A stretch of 64,000 nt of DNA from Candidatus Cloacimonadota bacterium. Lineage in GTDB: Bacteria > Cloacimonadota > Cloacimonadia > Cloacimonadales > JAIOQZ01. Below are positions 1 to 8,272 of this stretch, piece after piece. The stretch is taken from NCBI GenBank assembly GCA_021108395.1, contig JAIOQZ010000014.1, forward strand, positions 1-64,000, written 5' to 3'. How positions within the stretch are numbered: the stretch's first letter is position 1; every line of letters begins with the position of its first letter. Both the position numbers and the translations under genes were made by a program. The notes under the pieces are model-generated. The model saw only the letters and a program-made list of their open reading frames with translations, had not been told where the DNA came from and ran no database searches.

Positions 1-2
1 CG

Positions 3-1676
3 TCCGAGATGGGCCGCATCGAAGAACACATTGACGCTCTCGCCATGATAGTGCGTCTGTACGAACGCATGCGCGACTACAAAGAGACTCTCAAGGTCGG
101 CCTCGAAGCAATGCGAATATCAGAAGCGTCACACCGCAATCGCGACTTCAGCTTCTTTGCCAATGCCGTGGGTACCGCCTATCTCTACCTGGGCGACTAC
201 AGCGAGGCGTTGAACCTCTACCAGGAAGTATTGCAGGTCAACCGTCAGATCAACGACAAACATTCAATTTCCGTTGCCATCAACAATATCGGCAATGTCT
301 ATCTGCGGCTGGGCAACAATGAAAAGGCTCTCGACCATTACCTACAGTCATTGCGACTGAAGGAAGAGACGGGGGAGAGCCAGGTCAATATCATCAACAG
401 CATCGGCAACGTTTACCTGGTGATGCACGACTATGACCGTGCGCTCGAATGTCACCAGCAGGCTCTGTCGCTCTATCGTGAGAACGGCGACAACATCCGT
501 GCCATCCAGGTGATGAACAACATCGGCCTGTCACTCAAAAATCTCAAGCATTACGGCAAATCGGTGGCGATATTCCAGCAGGCTCTGGATGAAGCCGCAG
601 AACTGCCTTATGCCAACATGACTGCGCGCACCATCAACAATCTTGGCTTATTGCAGCGGGAGATGGGTGAATTCGATAAGTCCCTCGTCTCGTTCAGGCT
701 GTCGCTCGAGATGAAACGCGAGATGGATGACCCTGCCGGTCTGGCGGCATCGCTGCTCAACATCGGCCACACATTGAAATTGCGAGAGGACTTTGAAGAG
801 GCCGAAGAGGCGTTGCAGGAAGGGCTTGAGATAGCCCGTTCACTGAACTCACGTGAGATGATGCGCGAGGGCATGGAGTTACTGGCGTCGCTGCATCTGC
901 GCGAGGCGGAGCTTGCCGATGACAGTGGCTGCAGGTCTTGGTACCGCGCCGCCTGTGCAAACCTCGAGGAAGCGCTCGGCCTGGCCGACGACATCTGGCA
1001 GAGCAAAAGCAGCCGCTATCTGGTTGACATGCAGGTTCGCTTTGAAATCGAGGAACACGAGCGCGAAACAGAGCTTTATCGTCAGAAAACCGCCGCCCTT
1101 GCCGAAGCCAACGCCATGCTCGAGAAGGCCAACGAGAAGCTCGAACTGCTCGCTCTCACCGATGAGCTTACCCGACTGGCGAACCGACGTGACATGATCC
1201 TCAATCTTGAACGCGAACTGATCCGCTCGCAGCGCAGCAAGAAGCCCTTTTCGGTCATCATCTGCGACATCGACCATTTCAAGCTGTTCAACGACACCCA
1301 CGGCCACGATTGCGGCGACTACGTTCTCCAGGCTGTTTCCCAAACTCTGCGCGACACAATTCGACGCCAGGACTACATCAGCCGATGGGGTGGCGAGGAA
1401 TTCATGTTTATGCTGCCCGAAACCCTGATCAAGGGCAGCAGCATCCTGGCCAACAAGCTGCGAAGAAAAATCGACGACACGGTTTACACATGGCAGGATG
1501 AAAGCCTGCACATATCGCTGACTTTCGGGGTGGCGGAGTATCCTGGGACCGGCGAGATCGACGAAGTTATCAAGCGGGCGGATGAGGCGTTGTATGCCGG
1601 CAAGCACGACGGCCGCAACTGTGTGTTTTCATATCCAAACGATTGTGCTCAACCTCAGCGGCACAACCCAAGCTGA
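3..1676 (+). CDS. TPR-GGDEF diguanylate cyclase, left end cut by the window
   Basis: Makes c-di-GMP from GTP; probably a cytoplasmic sensor. The first roughly 340 residues are tandem tetratricopeptide repeats (for example INNIGNVYLRLGNNEKAL), followed by a coiled-coil linker (residues 350-380, counted from the first ATG at 9) and a GGDEF domain. The active-site loop reads GGEEF (461-465), and an inhibitory RxxD site (RRQD, 452-455) sits exactly five residues before it, so catalysis and product inhibition both look intact. The reading frame is open to the left edge. The ATG at 9 has no spaced ribosome-binding site and falls at a helix that looks like a mid-array TPR, so the true start is probably outside the window. 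The TPR input suggests control by a protein partner (inference). Confidence 0.9.
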   Translation, partial: SEMGRIEEHIDALAMIVRLYERMRDYKETLKVGLEAMRISEASHRNRDFSFFANAVGTAYLYLGDYSEALNLYQEVLQVNRQINDKHSISVAINNIGNVYLRLGNNEKALDHYLQSLRLKEETGESQVNIINSIGNVYLVMHDYDRALECHQQALSLYRENGDNIRAIQVMNNIGLSLKNLKHYGKSVAIFQQALDEAAELPYANMTARTINNLGLLQREMGEFDKSLVSFRLSLEMKREMDDPAGLAASLLNIGHTLKLREDFEEAEEALQEGLEIARSLNSREMMREGMELLASLHLREAELADDSGCRSWYRAACANLEEALGLADDIWQSKSSRYLVDMQVRFEIEEHERETELYRQKTAALAEANAMLEKANEKLELLALTDELTRLANRRDMILNLERELIRSQRSKKPFSVIICDIDHFKLFNDTHGHDCGDYVLQAVSQTLRDTIRRQDYISRWGGEEFMFMLPETLIKGSSILANKLRRKIDDTVYTWQDESLHISLTFGVAEYPGTGEIDEVIKRADEALYAGKHDGRNCVFSYPNDCAQPQRHNPS

Positions 1677-1693
1677 ACGATACGCTTCTGCAA

Positions 1694-2269
1694 TCAATCT
1701 TCCTGAACTAATTCCTCCAGCGTCTTTTGGGCGTATTCATTGCCCCTCAAAGCCGCTCTTTCAAACCACTTGACGAGCCCTTCACGATCATCCCGCAGCC
1801 AGCAGGCGAATCCTGCATTGAGACATGCAGACTCGATAGTTTCGTCCAGAGCGAAAGCGCGGCGGCAATGTTCGAGAGCAAGCTCTGGCTGGCTGGTTTT
1901 TACATAGGCGGCGCCGAGATTGGCGTGAGCCTCGGCCAGCGCCGGGTTCAGCTCGATGGCCTTCTTGAAGTGCTCTATCGCAGCGACAAAATCCTGGTTG
2001 CGAGTGCAGATTTCTCCCATCAGGTTATGTGGCTCGGGCAGGTTTGGCTTCAGGCGCAAGGCAAGCTGGCAGTAATCTTGGCCGGTTTCGTCTTGTTGCT
2101 GCCCGATGTATGCTTCAGCCATTACGCAATAGGCTATGGCAAGTTTGGGGTTGAGGCTGAGGGCGTGCTTGTAGTTGCCATGCTTGATGGAGGCGAATCC
2201 GGTGTCGTTGTAATGCTGGGCCATCGGTGCGAGCATATTTATCCTTGTTCTTCGTTCACTTTCTTCCAT
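1694..2269 (-). CDS. TPR-repeat protein
   Basis: A 191-residue soluble protein made almost wholly of tetratricopeptide repeats (for example LAEAHANLGAAYVKTSQPEL), with no signal peptide and no attached catalytic domain. TPR arrays are protein-protein interaction scaffolds; no specific partner can be named. It converges on the GGDEF gene, whose stop lies 17 nt away, and may be transcribed after coaE, though a 49-nt gap separates them. An internal methionine at residue 12 (MLAPMAQHYN) is an alternative start. Function unknown. Confidence 0.75.
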   Translation of the reverse strand: MEESERRTRINMLAPMAQHYNDTGFASIKHGNYKHALSLNPKLAIAYCVMAEAYIGQQQDETGQDYCQLALRLKPNLPEPHNLMGEICTRNQDFVAAIEHFKKAIELNPALAEAHANLGAAYVKTSQPELALEHCRRAFALDETIESACLNAGFACWLRDDREGLVKWFERAALRGNEYAQKTLEELVQED

Positions 2270-2318
2270 AGTTTACTCGATGGAAGAGGCGGCGGCAAAT
2301 CGAAAACAGCAAACGCTT

Positions 2319-2960
2319 TTACAAAAAGTGGGTGAGGTTCAGAGGGGGAACCCCTGCTCTTCTCATTTCAGCCAGCCACTGGCGTAGCGACTTCACCTCA
2401 TCGGCCAGGCCGTCCGGCGTCATGGGGTTGCGCAGGACGCGGTCGGCGCGGCGGATGCGCTCGTCTTCGTCGAGCTGCGCTTGCAGACGCGCCTTTGCCT
2501 GGTGACGGTCAAGACCATCGCGGCGCATGAGCGCGGACAATCGCTTGTCCCTGTCCGCCTCGACGGTGATGGTGACGTCAAAGCGGTTGGCCAGGCCGCT
2601 CTCGAACAGCAGCGGTATCTCGATGAGCAGCACTTTGTCCTTGCTTGCGGCCACAATCTCGTCAAGCCGCCGTAGCACATGCGGATGGACGATTGCGTTG
2701 AGGTCGTGGCGGGCGGTTCCGTCCTCGAAGACGATGTCGCCGAGGCGTTTGCGGTCAACCACGCCGTCGCGCAGGATGCCGCTGCCAAAGCGCCGGGCCA
2801 GTTCGAGGCAAACATCCTCCCGCCGTAGCGCCTCATGCGCGACAGAGTCGGCTTGCACTACGCGCAGGCCCTCTTGTTGCAGCAGAGAGGCGACGGTGGT
2901 TTTGCCTGCGGCGATACCGCCCGTCAGTCCGATGAGAAGCGGACGGTCAGCGGGTGGCAT
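2319..2960 (-). CDS. coaE: dephospho-CoA kinase
   Basis: Last step of coenzyme A synthesis: ATP-dependent phosphorylation of the 3'-hydroxyl of dephospho-CoA, in the cytoplasm. The N-terminus has the P-loop GLTGGIAAGKTTVASLL; the CoaE signature follows (QADSVAHEAL, then IVHPHVLRRLDE and the lid-region IPLLFESG). The 213-residue length is normal for the family. The frame stays open upstream, but the start at MPPADRPLLIGLTGG places the P-loop correctly and gives a 14-nt overlap with the upstream cdaA gene, so translational coupling is likely. Third gene of a folP-cdaA-coaE operon. Confidence 0.93.
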   Translation of the reverse strand: MPPADRPLLIGLTGGIAAGKTTVASLLQQEGLRVVQADSVAHEALRREDVCLELARRFGSGILRDGVVDRKRLGDIVFEDGTARHDLNAIVHPHVLRRLDEIVAASKDKVLLIEIPLLFESGLANRFDVTITVEADRDKRLSALMRRDGLDRHQAKARLQAQLDEDERIRRADRVLRNPMTPDGLADEVKSLRQWLAEMRRAGVPPLNLTHFL

Positions 2961-3690
2961 CGGCGATAATCTGGGCGAGTTCTTCGGTGGAGAGGTCTGT
3001 GAAGATGCTGCCGTTCTGCGCCGCCGAGATGCGGCCTGTTTCTTCGGACACCACCACCGCCAGACAGTCGGTTTCTTCGGTGACGCCGATAGCCGCCAGG
3101 TGGCGGGTGCCGAACTTCTGCACATACTCGACATTGCGCGACAGCCGCAGTAGCGCTTTCACGGCAAAGATGCGATTGCCCCGGAGCACCGCGGCGCCGT
3201 CATGCAGGATAGTGCGCCGGTTGAAGATGGTGAGCAGCAGCTTGCTTGTCAGCAGGGCGTCGATGGTTTCGCCGGTGGCGATGTATTCGTCGAGGTTCTG
3301 GCGGTTTTCGATGAGGATGAGCGCGCCGGTTTTGCGGAACGACATCGAGGTGACAGCCTCGAGCAGGGGTGAGTAGATATATTTCTTACGCGGCGAGAAC
3401 ATCGATTTGAGGCCGCTGTGGCGCCCCATGCGGTTGATCATGTTGCGCAGCTCCGGCTGAAACAGCACCACGAAGGCGAGCAGCCAGTAGTTTCGCACCA
3501 GTTGGAACAGCGAAGTCATCAGTTTGAGGTCGAGCAGGGCGGAGACGAAGTATAGAAGCAGGATGAGCGCAAGCCCGATGAGCACCTGCACGCCGCCACG
3601 ACGCTGCACGGTGGCGAGCACGCGGAAGAGGATGGCCGCCACCAGCAGAATATCGACGATGTCCTTGATACCTGGGATAAGAAAGCTCAT
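2947..3690 (-). CDS. cdaA: membrane diadenylate cyclase (CdaA/DacA type)
   Basis: Makes c-di-AMP from two ATP at the inner membrane; c-di-AMP commonly controls potassium, osmotic and wall homeostasis. Three hydrophobic segments fill residues 8-80, followed by a DAC (DisA_N) domain. The DGA motif is present (LHDGAAV, 164-166). The second signature, usually RHR, reads RHLAA (196-200), with Leu in the third place. The length (247) is near the normal 270 or so. It overlaps the folP stop by 4 nt and coaE by 14 nt. A folP-cdaA pair is common in Bacteroidetes-like genomes. No CdaR (YbbR) partner or glmM lies next to it. Confidence 0.92.
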   Translation of the reverse strand: MSFLIPGIKDIVDILLVAAILFRVLATVQRRGGVQVLIGLALILLLYFVSALLDLKLMTSLFQLVRNYWLLAFVVLFQPELRNMINRMGRHSGLKSMFSPRKKYIYSPLLEAVTSMSFRKTGALILIENRQNLDEYIATGETIDALLTSKLLLTIFNRRTILHDGAAVLRGNRIFAVKALLRLSRNVEYVQKFGTRHLAAIGVTEETDCLAVVVSEETGRISAAQNGSIFTDLSTEELAQIIADATR

Positions 3691-4880
3691 CGCACCTCCA
3701 GAATAGCCAGCGCAGTTTGCAGCGACTGTTGGTTGGCGGACACGTCATGCACTCGCAGGATGTCGGCGGCGCCCTGTGCGGCCAGAGCGGTAACGGCCAG
3801 CGTCCCCGGCAGGCGGTCGCCTGTATCACTCCCGTCGATGCGTCCCAGAAAGCTCTTGCGGCTGGCGCCCAGCGCCACTGGCAGACCGAACGTGCGCAGT
3901 TCACGCAGCTTTTTCAGCAGGATGAGGTTGTCCTCGTGCCGCTTGCCAAAGCCGATGCCGGGGTCGAGCAGTAGACGCTCCCGCGAGATACCGCCCTCGA
4001 CACACGCCTCGATACGGCGGGCGAAGAAGCCCAGCACTTCATGCACGGTGTCGTCATAATGGGGATGGAGCTGCATATTGCCCGGCTCGCCCTGCATGTG
4101 CATGAGGATGACGGGAACATCCGCCTGTTCGCGCAGCAGTGGTAGCATGTCGGGGTCGTGGCGCAAAGCGCTGATGTCGTTGACAATGTGTGCGCCGGCT
4201 TCGAGCGCGGCGGAGGCCACAGCGGCCTTGCGCGTGTCGATGCAGAGCGGCGCGTCCACTGACTGCGCCAGCGCCCGGATTACCGGCGTCACCCGTGCAA
4301 TTTCCTCGTCGGCAGAAACAACCGTAGCGCCGGGGCGGGTGCTCTCGCCACCAATGTCGAGCAGGGCGGCGCCCTCGCTCACCATGCGGCGGCCATGTTC
4401 GATGGCTTTGTCGGGGTCGAGCCAGTGCCCGCCATCGGAGAAGCTGTCTGGCGTGACGTTGAGAACGCCCATGAGAACCGGACGGCAGAGGTCGAGCTTG
4501 CGTCCGCGGCAGTTCAGTATGCGCTTGCGCCGGTCGTCTGTCACAGTGCGCAGCCAGTCGGCGATGCCCGGCAGGCCAAAGATGGTTTGATGTTCAAGTT
4601 TGCGGATAAGTTTGCCCAGTTTGGCGGGGTTGCCCAGCAGAATCACGTCGCTCACGGCAACGCGGCCCTCGACCACGCCCCGGGCAACGGCGGCGTCGCC
4701 ACCAATGCCGAGCATCTCTTGCTTGAGGATATTGGCCGCGCCCACGCGTACGTCGCAGAGCTTGACGGCAAACCCCAGCGCCTTGGGCGCCATCACCTCG
4801 ACGCCCTGGCCAGACACGCCGATTTTGCGCAGTTCGGCGCGAGCGTCGTCAAGGCTGTGTATCACGAGAACCCGGTGCAT
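3687..4880 (-). CDS. folP: dihydropteroate synthase with N-terminal extension
   Basis: Condenses 6-hydroxymethyl-dihydropterin pyrophosphate with p-aminobenzoate to dihydropteroate (folate pathway, cytoplasm). The DHPS barrel is the C-terminal two thirds: MGVLNVTPDSFSDGG, then DIGGESTRPGA, a pterin-site segment ending ILMHMQGEP, and GIGFGKRHEDN near the end. In front is a domain of about 130 residues (IGVSGQGVEVMAPKALGFAV onward), also found in some archaeal and bacterial DHPS and of unclear function. I chose the ATG at 4880 because GGGGG lies five bases upstream; a GTG at 4904 is the alternative. First gene of the operon, with a promoter at 4908-4936; its stop overlaps the cdaA start by 4 nt. 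Confidence 0.93.
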   Translation of the reverse strand: MHRVLVIHSLDDARAELRKIGVSGQGVEVMAPKALGFAVKLCDVRVGAANILKQEMLGIGGDAAVARGVVEGRVAVSDVILLGNPAKLGKLIRKLEHQTIFGLPGIADWLRTVTDDRRKRILNCRGRKLDLCRPVLMGVLNVTPDSFSDGGHWLDPDKAIEHGRRMVSEGAALLDIGGESTRPGATVVSADEEIARVTPVIRALAQSVDAPLCIDTRKAAVASAALEAGAHIVNDISALRHDPDMLPLLREQADVPVILMHMQGEPGNMQLHPHYDDTVHEVLGFFARRIEACVEGGISRERLLLDPGIGFGKRHEDNLILLKKLRELRTFGLPVALGASRKSFLGRIDGSDTGDRLPGTLAVTALAAQGAADILRVHDVSANQQSLQTALAILEVR

Positions 4881-4907
4881 AATACCCCCGATAATGTGGC
4901 TCACACC

Positions 4908-4936
4908 AAGCTATTCACCGACGGCAATTCTGTCAA
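4908..4936 (-). promoter_or_regulatory. candidate sigma-70 promoter of folP-cdaA-coaE
   Basis: On the minus strand a perfect TTGACA (4931-4936) is followed, 17 nt on, by TAGCTT (4908-4913). The start site would fall about 20 nt before the folP ATG. The -10 is weak, as at the other candidate promoters here. Confidence 0.5.
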
Positions 4937-4954
4937 TAAGAAGGGGCTTTAAGA

Positions 4955-5176
4955 AGGGGCGCTGCCCCTATCCCCGCTCACTTTTTGCAAAAAGTGAGAT
5001 CAAAAATTCTTGCGGAAACTGCGTTTCCTATGCACAAAACATATAGTAAATAATTTCTTGCACATAGGATGCGTCAGCATCCGTTAGAAGTTTTTGATCC
5101 AAACTTTTTACAAAAAGTTTGGTGGGGTTAGTCGCGTAGCGAAGCGAAGTGAGCCTTCAAAGGGGGGCGCTGCCCC
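4955..5176. repeat. multi-hairpin interspersed repeat, copy 1
   Basis: This fills the 300-nt gap between alr and folP. The core (4977-5122) holds four perfect hairpins: 4977-4998 (CTCACTTTTT arm), 5014-5028 (GGAAAC arm), 5067-5082 (GGATGC arm) and 5099-5122 (CCAAACTTTTT arm). The outer hairpins are joined to the core by inverted GATCAAAAA/TTTTTGATC stretches. The same palindrome, GGGGCGCTGCCCC, flanks both sides (4956-4968 and 5164-5176). Copy 2 is at 16464-16602 with its core flipped. No gene was found in it; it may end alr transcription. Confidence 0.85.
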
Positions 5177-5179
5177 ATC

Positions 5180-7075
5180 TTAATATGTGAAGACGATGCC
5201 GCTGTTGGGCAGAACCCACTCATCGGGGTCTGTGCTTACGGTGTGGCAGCCGGGGGTTGACTTGATATGCGGAAAACGGGTGCGGCCGGCGAACACCGGC
5301 ACCACCTGGACCTGCGAAATGCTTTCCGGCGGACAGTGGAAGCTTACGTCCACGCCCTGGGTCGGCTCGGTGATGAACACGCTCAGTTGGTGCGAGCGCC
5401 GGGGATAGTATGTTCGCGTGTCGATGCGGAAGGAAACTTCCTCGCCCACCAGGCTTTCCATTGATGGATGGCTACAGCCTATCTCGATGCAGCCGTTCAC
5501 GAGCCGGCTCTCGATATCGAGTTCGAGGTCGTTCACCTGCACACCCGTCACCTCGAACCAGCGGCTGTCGAGGGTGAGCTTGTCGTCCAGCAGCCAGCGG
5601 TATTCGCAGTCGCGCCGAGTGAAGTAGCGCTCCAACATGGCCGGGTTTGTGGCGCAGGCGACGACAAAGCGCCCAGCCTGCAAGCGCTTGTGGAACTCCA
5701 GTTTGGTGCGGGTGAGCCAATGGTCGGGCTGGGAGGGGTCGTCGGAGAAGGTGAGCGTGTGGCGGAAGTCGCGGCGATAGTGGATGTCGCGGTCGTGGTC
5801 GGCAAAGAAATACTTGAGCAGCTTGTCGTACAACAGCGCGGCAATCTCCTTGCTTTGCAGCCGCTGGCTGATTGATGCCTCGATGACGCGGTCGAGGCCG
5901 TCGTCGCTGAAGTCGGGCGCGTGGAACTCGCGGCGAGCCAGTGGGGTCGAGGCCACCACGCGGCCATCCTGCCGGTAGTAGCGGCGCGCTCTTCTGCCAA
6001 GCTGGCACAACAGTTCATAGGGGTTGCCGCCGTAACGCGCTGCCAGTTTCTCGGCTCGCAATTCCTCGTGGCCGGCGCCCAACACTGTCGCTTCATCACC
6101 GGGCTTCACCGACATATCGTCGTCCAGCCCGATAGTGGTCATGTCCATGCTCACCTTGCCCAGCACGGGGCAGAGGCGGTCATGCAGCAACACCACACCC
6201 TTGCCGGAGAGCAGGAAGTCATAGCCGTCGGCGTAGCCAACAGGCAGAATAGCATATGAGTGGTCACGGGTGGCGGTGTAGGTGCGGTTATAGCCGATTG
6301 AAGCGCCCCTGCTCACGCGGCGCACCATGCTCACGGTTGTCTTGAAGGTCATCACGGGTCGCAGGTTGATGCGTTGTCGCAGGCTGTCATCGGGGTAGAT
6401 GCCATAGGAAAGCAGGCCCAGGCGCACCAGGTTGGTGAGGTGGTCTGGCTGGGTGACAGCCGCCGGGCTGTTTGCGATGTGAACCCAGCGTGGCCGCTGG
6501 GGCAAGCTGCGGACAAGGCGCTCGAACCTGGCCAACTGCTGCCGCGAGAAATCGTCGTCGCATTCGGAGGCGCTGTAGTGGCTGAACACGCCATCCACCA
6601 CCAGCCCCGGCAACTCGTGCAGTATGTTCAGGAAATCGTGGGCGTTTTCGGGCGCTACACCGCTGCGGCCCATGCCGGTGTCGAGATTGACGTGCGCCAC
6701 GCCGGGGTTGTCGCCGCAGGCGCTCGACCATGCTCTGGCGAAGTCGAGGTCGCTGAGTGTGGGCACGAGGTTGTAATCGCGCAGCAGGCCGATCTCATCG
6801 ATGAGTGAGGGCGACAGCACGAGAATGGGCAGTTCGATACCGCGATAGCGCAGAACGGCGCCTTCTTCGGCGTTGGCCACGCCAAGCCAGGCCACGCCTT
6901 CCTGCTCGGCCCGGCGGGAGATTTCCCAGGCGCCGTGGCCATAGGCGTCTGCCTTGACAATCTGCATCAGGGCCTGGTTGGAGTGGAGGAAAGCGCGCAG
7001 CTCGGACAGGTTGAGGGCGTAGGCGTCCAAATCGATCTCGGTCCAACTGCGGCTTGCCATAATGTTAGAGGACAT
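5180..7075 (-). CDS. alr: alanine racemase with a ~250-residue C-terminal extension
   Basis: PLP-dependent interconversion of L- and D-alanine for peptidoglycan. Residues 7-375 are a complete racemase: PLP lysine K41 in IVKADAYGHG, LDTGMGRSG, FSHYSASE, and catalytic Tyr262 in SIGYNRTY followed by LPVGYADGY; the domain closes with NPYELLCQLGRRARRYY. Normal racemases stop here at about 370-380 residues. This one runs on to 631 with a soluble extension (helical near LLYDKLLKYFFADHDRDI, then probably beta-rich, residues 465-631) that I do not recognise. The frame is continuous with no sign of a frameshift. It overlaps the upstream HD-GYP gene by 11 nt; an ATG at 7060 is an alternative start. Confidence 0.92.
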   Translation of the reverse strand: MSSNIMASRSWTEIDLDAYALNLSELRAFLHSNQALMQIVKADAYGHGAWEISRRAEQEGVAWLGVANAEEGAVLRYRGIELPILVLSPSLIDEIGLLRDYNLVPTLSDLDFARAWSSACGDNPGVAHVNLDTGMGRSGVAPENAHDFLNILHELPGLVVDGVFSHYSASECDDDFSRQQLARFERLVRSLPQRPRWVHIANSPAAVTQPDHLTNLVRLGLLSYGIYPDDSLRQRINLRPVMTFKTTVSMVRRVSRGASIGYNRTYTATRDHSYAILPVGYADGYDFLLSGKGVVLLHDRLCPVLGKVSMDMTTIGLDDDMSVKPGDEATVLGAGHEELRAEKLAARYGGNPYELLCQLGRRARRYYRQDGRVVASTPLARREFHAPDFSDDGLDRVIEASISQRLQSKEIAALLYDKLLKYFFADHDRDIHYRRDFRHTLTFSDDPSQPDHWLTRTKLEFHKRLQAGRFVVACATNPAMLERYFTRRDCEYRWLLDDKLTLDSRWFEVTGVQVNDLELDIESRLVNGCIEIGCSHPSMESLVGEEVSFRIDTRTYYPRRSHQLSVFITEPTQGVDVSFHCPPESISQVQVVPVFAGRTRFPHIKSTPGCHTVSTDPDEWVLPNSGIVFTY

Positions 7076-8267
7076 CCTCGATATTGCCCATGAGGCGGAA
7101 GTCGGTGTTCAGCTCGACGATGGTGTCGTCCATCTCCTTGAGCGGCAGGGTCGAGTCATCGCGGCACAGTGTATGGTCGGCGGTGATGAGAACCTTGATC
7201 AGCGGGTTGAGCAGGTCGTCGGCATAGAAACCGGCGATGATGGCGGTGCGGCCGCTGGCCAGCTTGATGACGCTGCCGATGGGGTAGATGCCGATGATTT
7301 TGATGAAATGAAACACGAGGCGGCGGTCGAACTTGATATTGGATGTGGAATTGACAATACTGATTGCCTCGGGCGGCGTAATCTTTTTCTTGTAACTGCG
7401 CACGGTTGTGAGGGCGTCATAGAAATCCGCGATCGAGACGATGGCGGCAAACTTGCTGATCTGGGTGTGGTCGATGCCCTCAGGATAGCCGCTGCCGTTG
7501 TAGGCCTCGTGGTGGTGGCGCACGATGTCGAGGATGAGCGAGTCGTCGAAGTGTTCGCTGAGGCAGATGTCAACGCCATAGTCGGGGTGATGCTGGACGG
7601 TCTCGAATTCTTCCTGAGTGAGGCTGCCGGCCTTGTTGATGATGTGCATCGGTATCCTGGCTTTGCCAACATCGTGCATGAGTCCGCCGATGCCGATGAT
7701 TTCTATTAGGTGCGGCTCGAAGGAAAGGTGATTGGCGAGAGCCACCGAGATTGCGGCGACATTGACCGAATGGCGGAAGGTGTAGTCATCCAGGCGTTTC
7801 AGGTTGGCAATACTGAGCAGGGCGTGCGGGTTGCGCAAAACGCTCTTTACCAGATCCCGCGCCGTTGACTTAACCGCCTCGTTGTTGATGTGCTTTCCCA
7901 TGCGCACATCCGACATCACATTCTCGATCACGCGACTGGCGGACTTGTATACCTCACGGGCCACCACCAGTTCTTTTTTCATCTCCGAGACGAATTCCTG
8001 TGGCGATTTGCGTATGGGCGCCGGTTCGCTTCTCGTACCGGTTTTCCGGTTGGGCGTCTGCTGTGGCGCGGCGTTGTCCCCTGTGTCAATGAGAAGCCGC
8101 TGCACGCCTTGACCAATCAGTCGCTCGAGCTGACTACTCGACTTGATGACCGTGCCGGCGTCGAGCATTTTAACGCCGTTGCGATTGTAGGCAGGACTAC
8201 CCAGCTTCATGCCTGGAGTGGCATCGATTATGGGAACAATCAGTAGTCCGTCCTTCTGGGTTGTCAT
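7065..8267 (-). CDS. HD-GYP domain protein, putative c-di-GMP phosphodiesterase
   Basis: HD-GYP proteins hydrolyse c-di-GMP (family knowledge). Residues 8-60 resemble the short beta-rich N-terminal module seen before some HD-GYP domains (VPIIDATPGMKLGSPAY). The catalytic domain has HSVNVAA (166), HDVGK (198-202), HHPDYG, HHHEAYNGSGYP (251-262) and IADFYDAL. The GYP and metal ligands are all present, and a separate 100-residue tail follows. I chose the ATG at 8267, five nt after the phoH-like stop; the open frame further upstream overlaps that gene and has no protein-like character. Middle gene of a phoH-like / HD-GYP / alr operon. Confidence 0.9.
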   Translation of the reverse strand: MTTQKDGLLIVPIIDATPGMKLGSPAYNRNGVKMLDAGTVIKSSSQLERLIGQGVQRLLIDTGDNAAPQQTPNRKTGTRSEPAPIRKSPQEFVSEMKKELVVAREVYKSASRVIENVMSDVRMGKHINNEAVKSTARDLVKSVLRNPHALLSIANLKRLDDYTFRHSVNVAAISVALANHLSFEPHLIEIIGIGGLMHDVGKARIPMHIINKAGSLTQEEFETVQHHPDYGVDICLSEHFDDSLILDIVRHHHEAYNGSGYPEGIDHTQISKFAAIVSIADFYDALTTVRSYKKKITPPEAISIVNSTSNIKFDRRLVFHFIKIIGIYPIGSVIKLASGRTAIIAGFYADDLLNPLIKVLITADHTLCRDDSTLPLKEMDDTIVELNTDFRLMGNIEDVL

Positions 8268-8272
8268 AGCGA

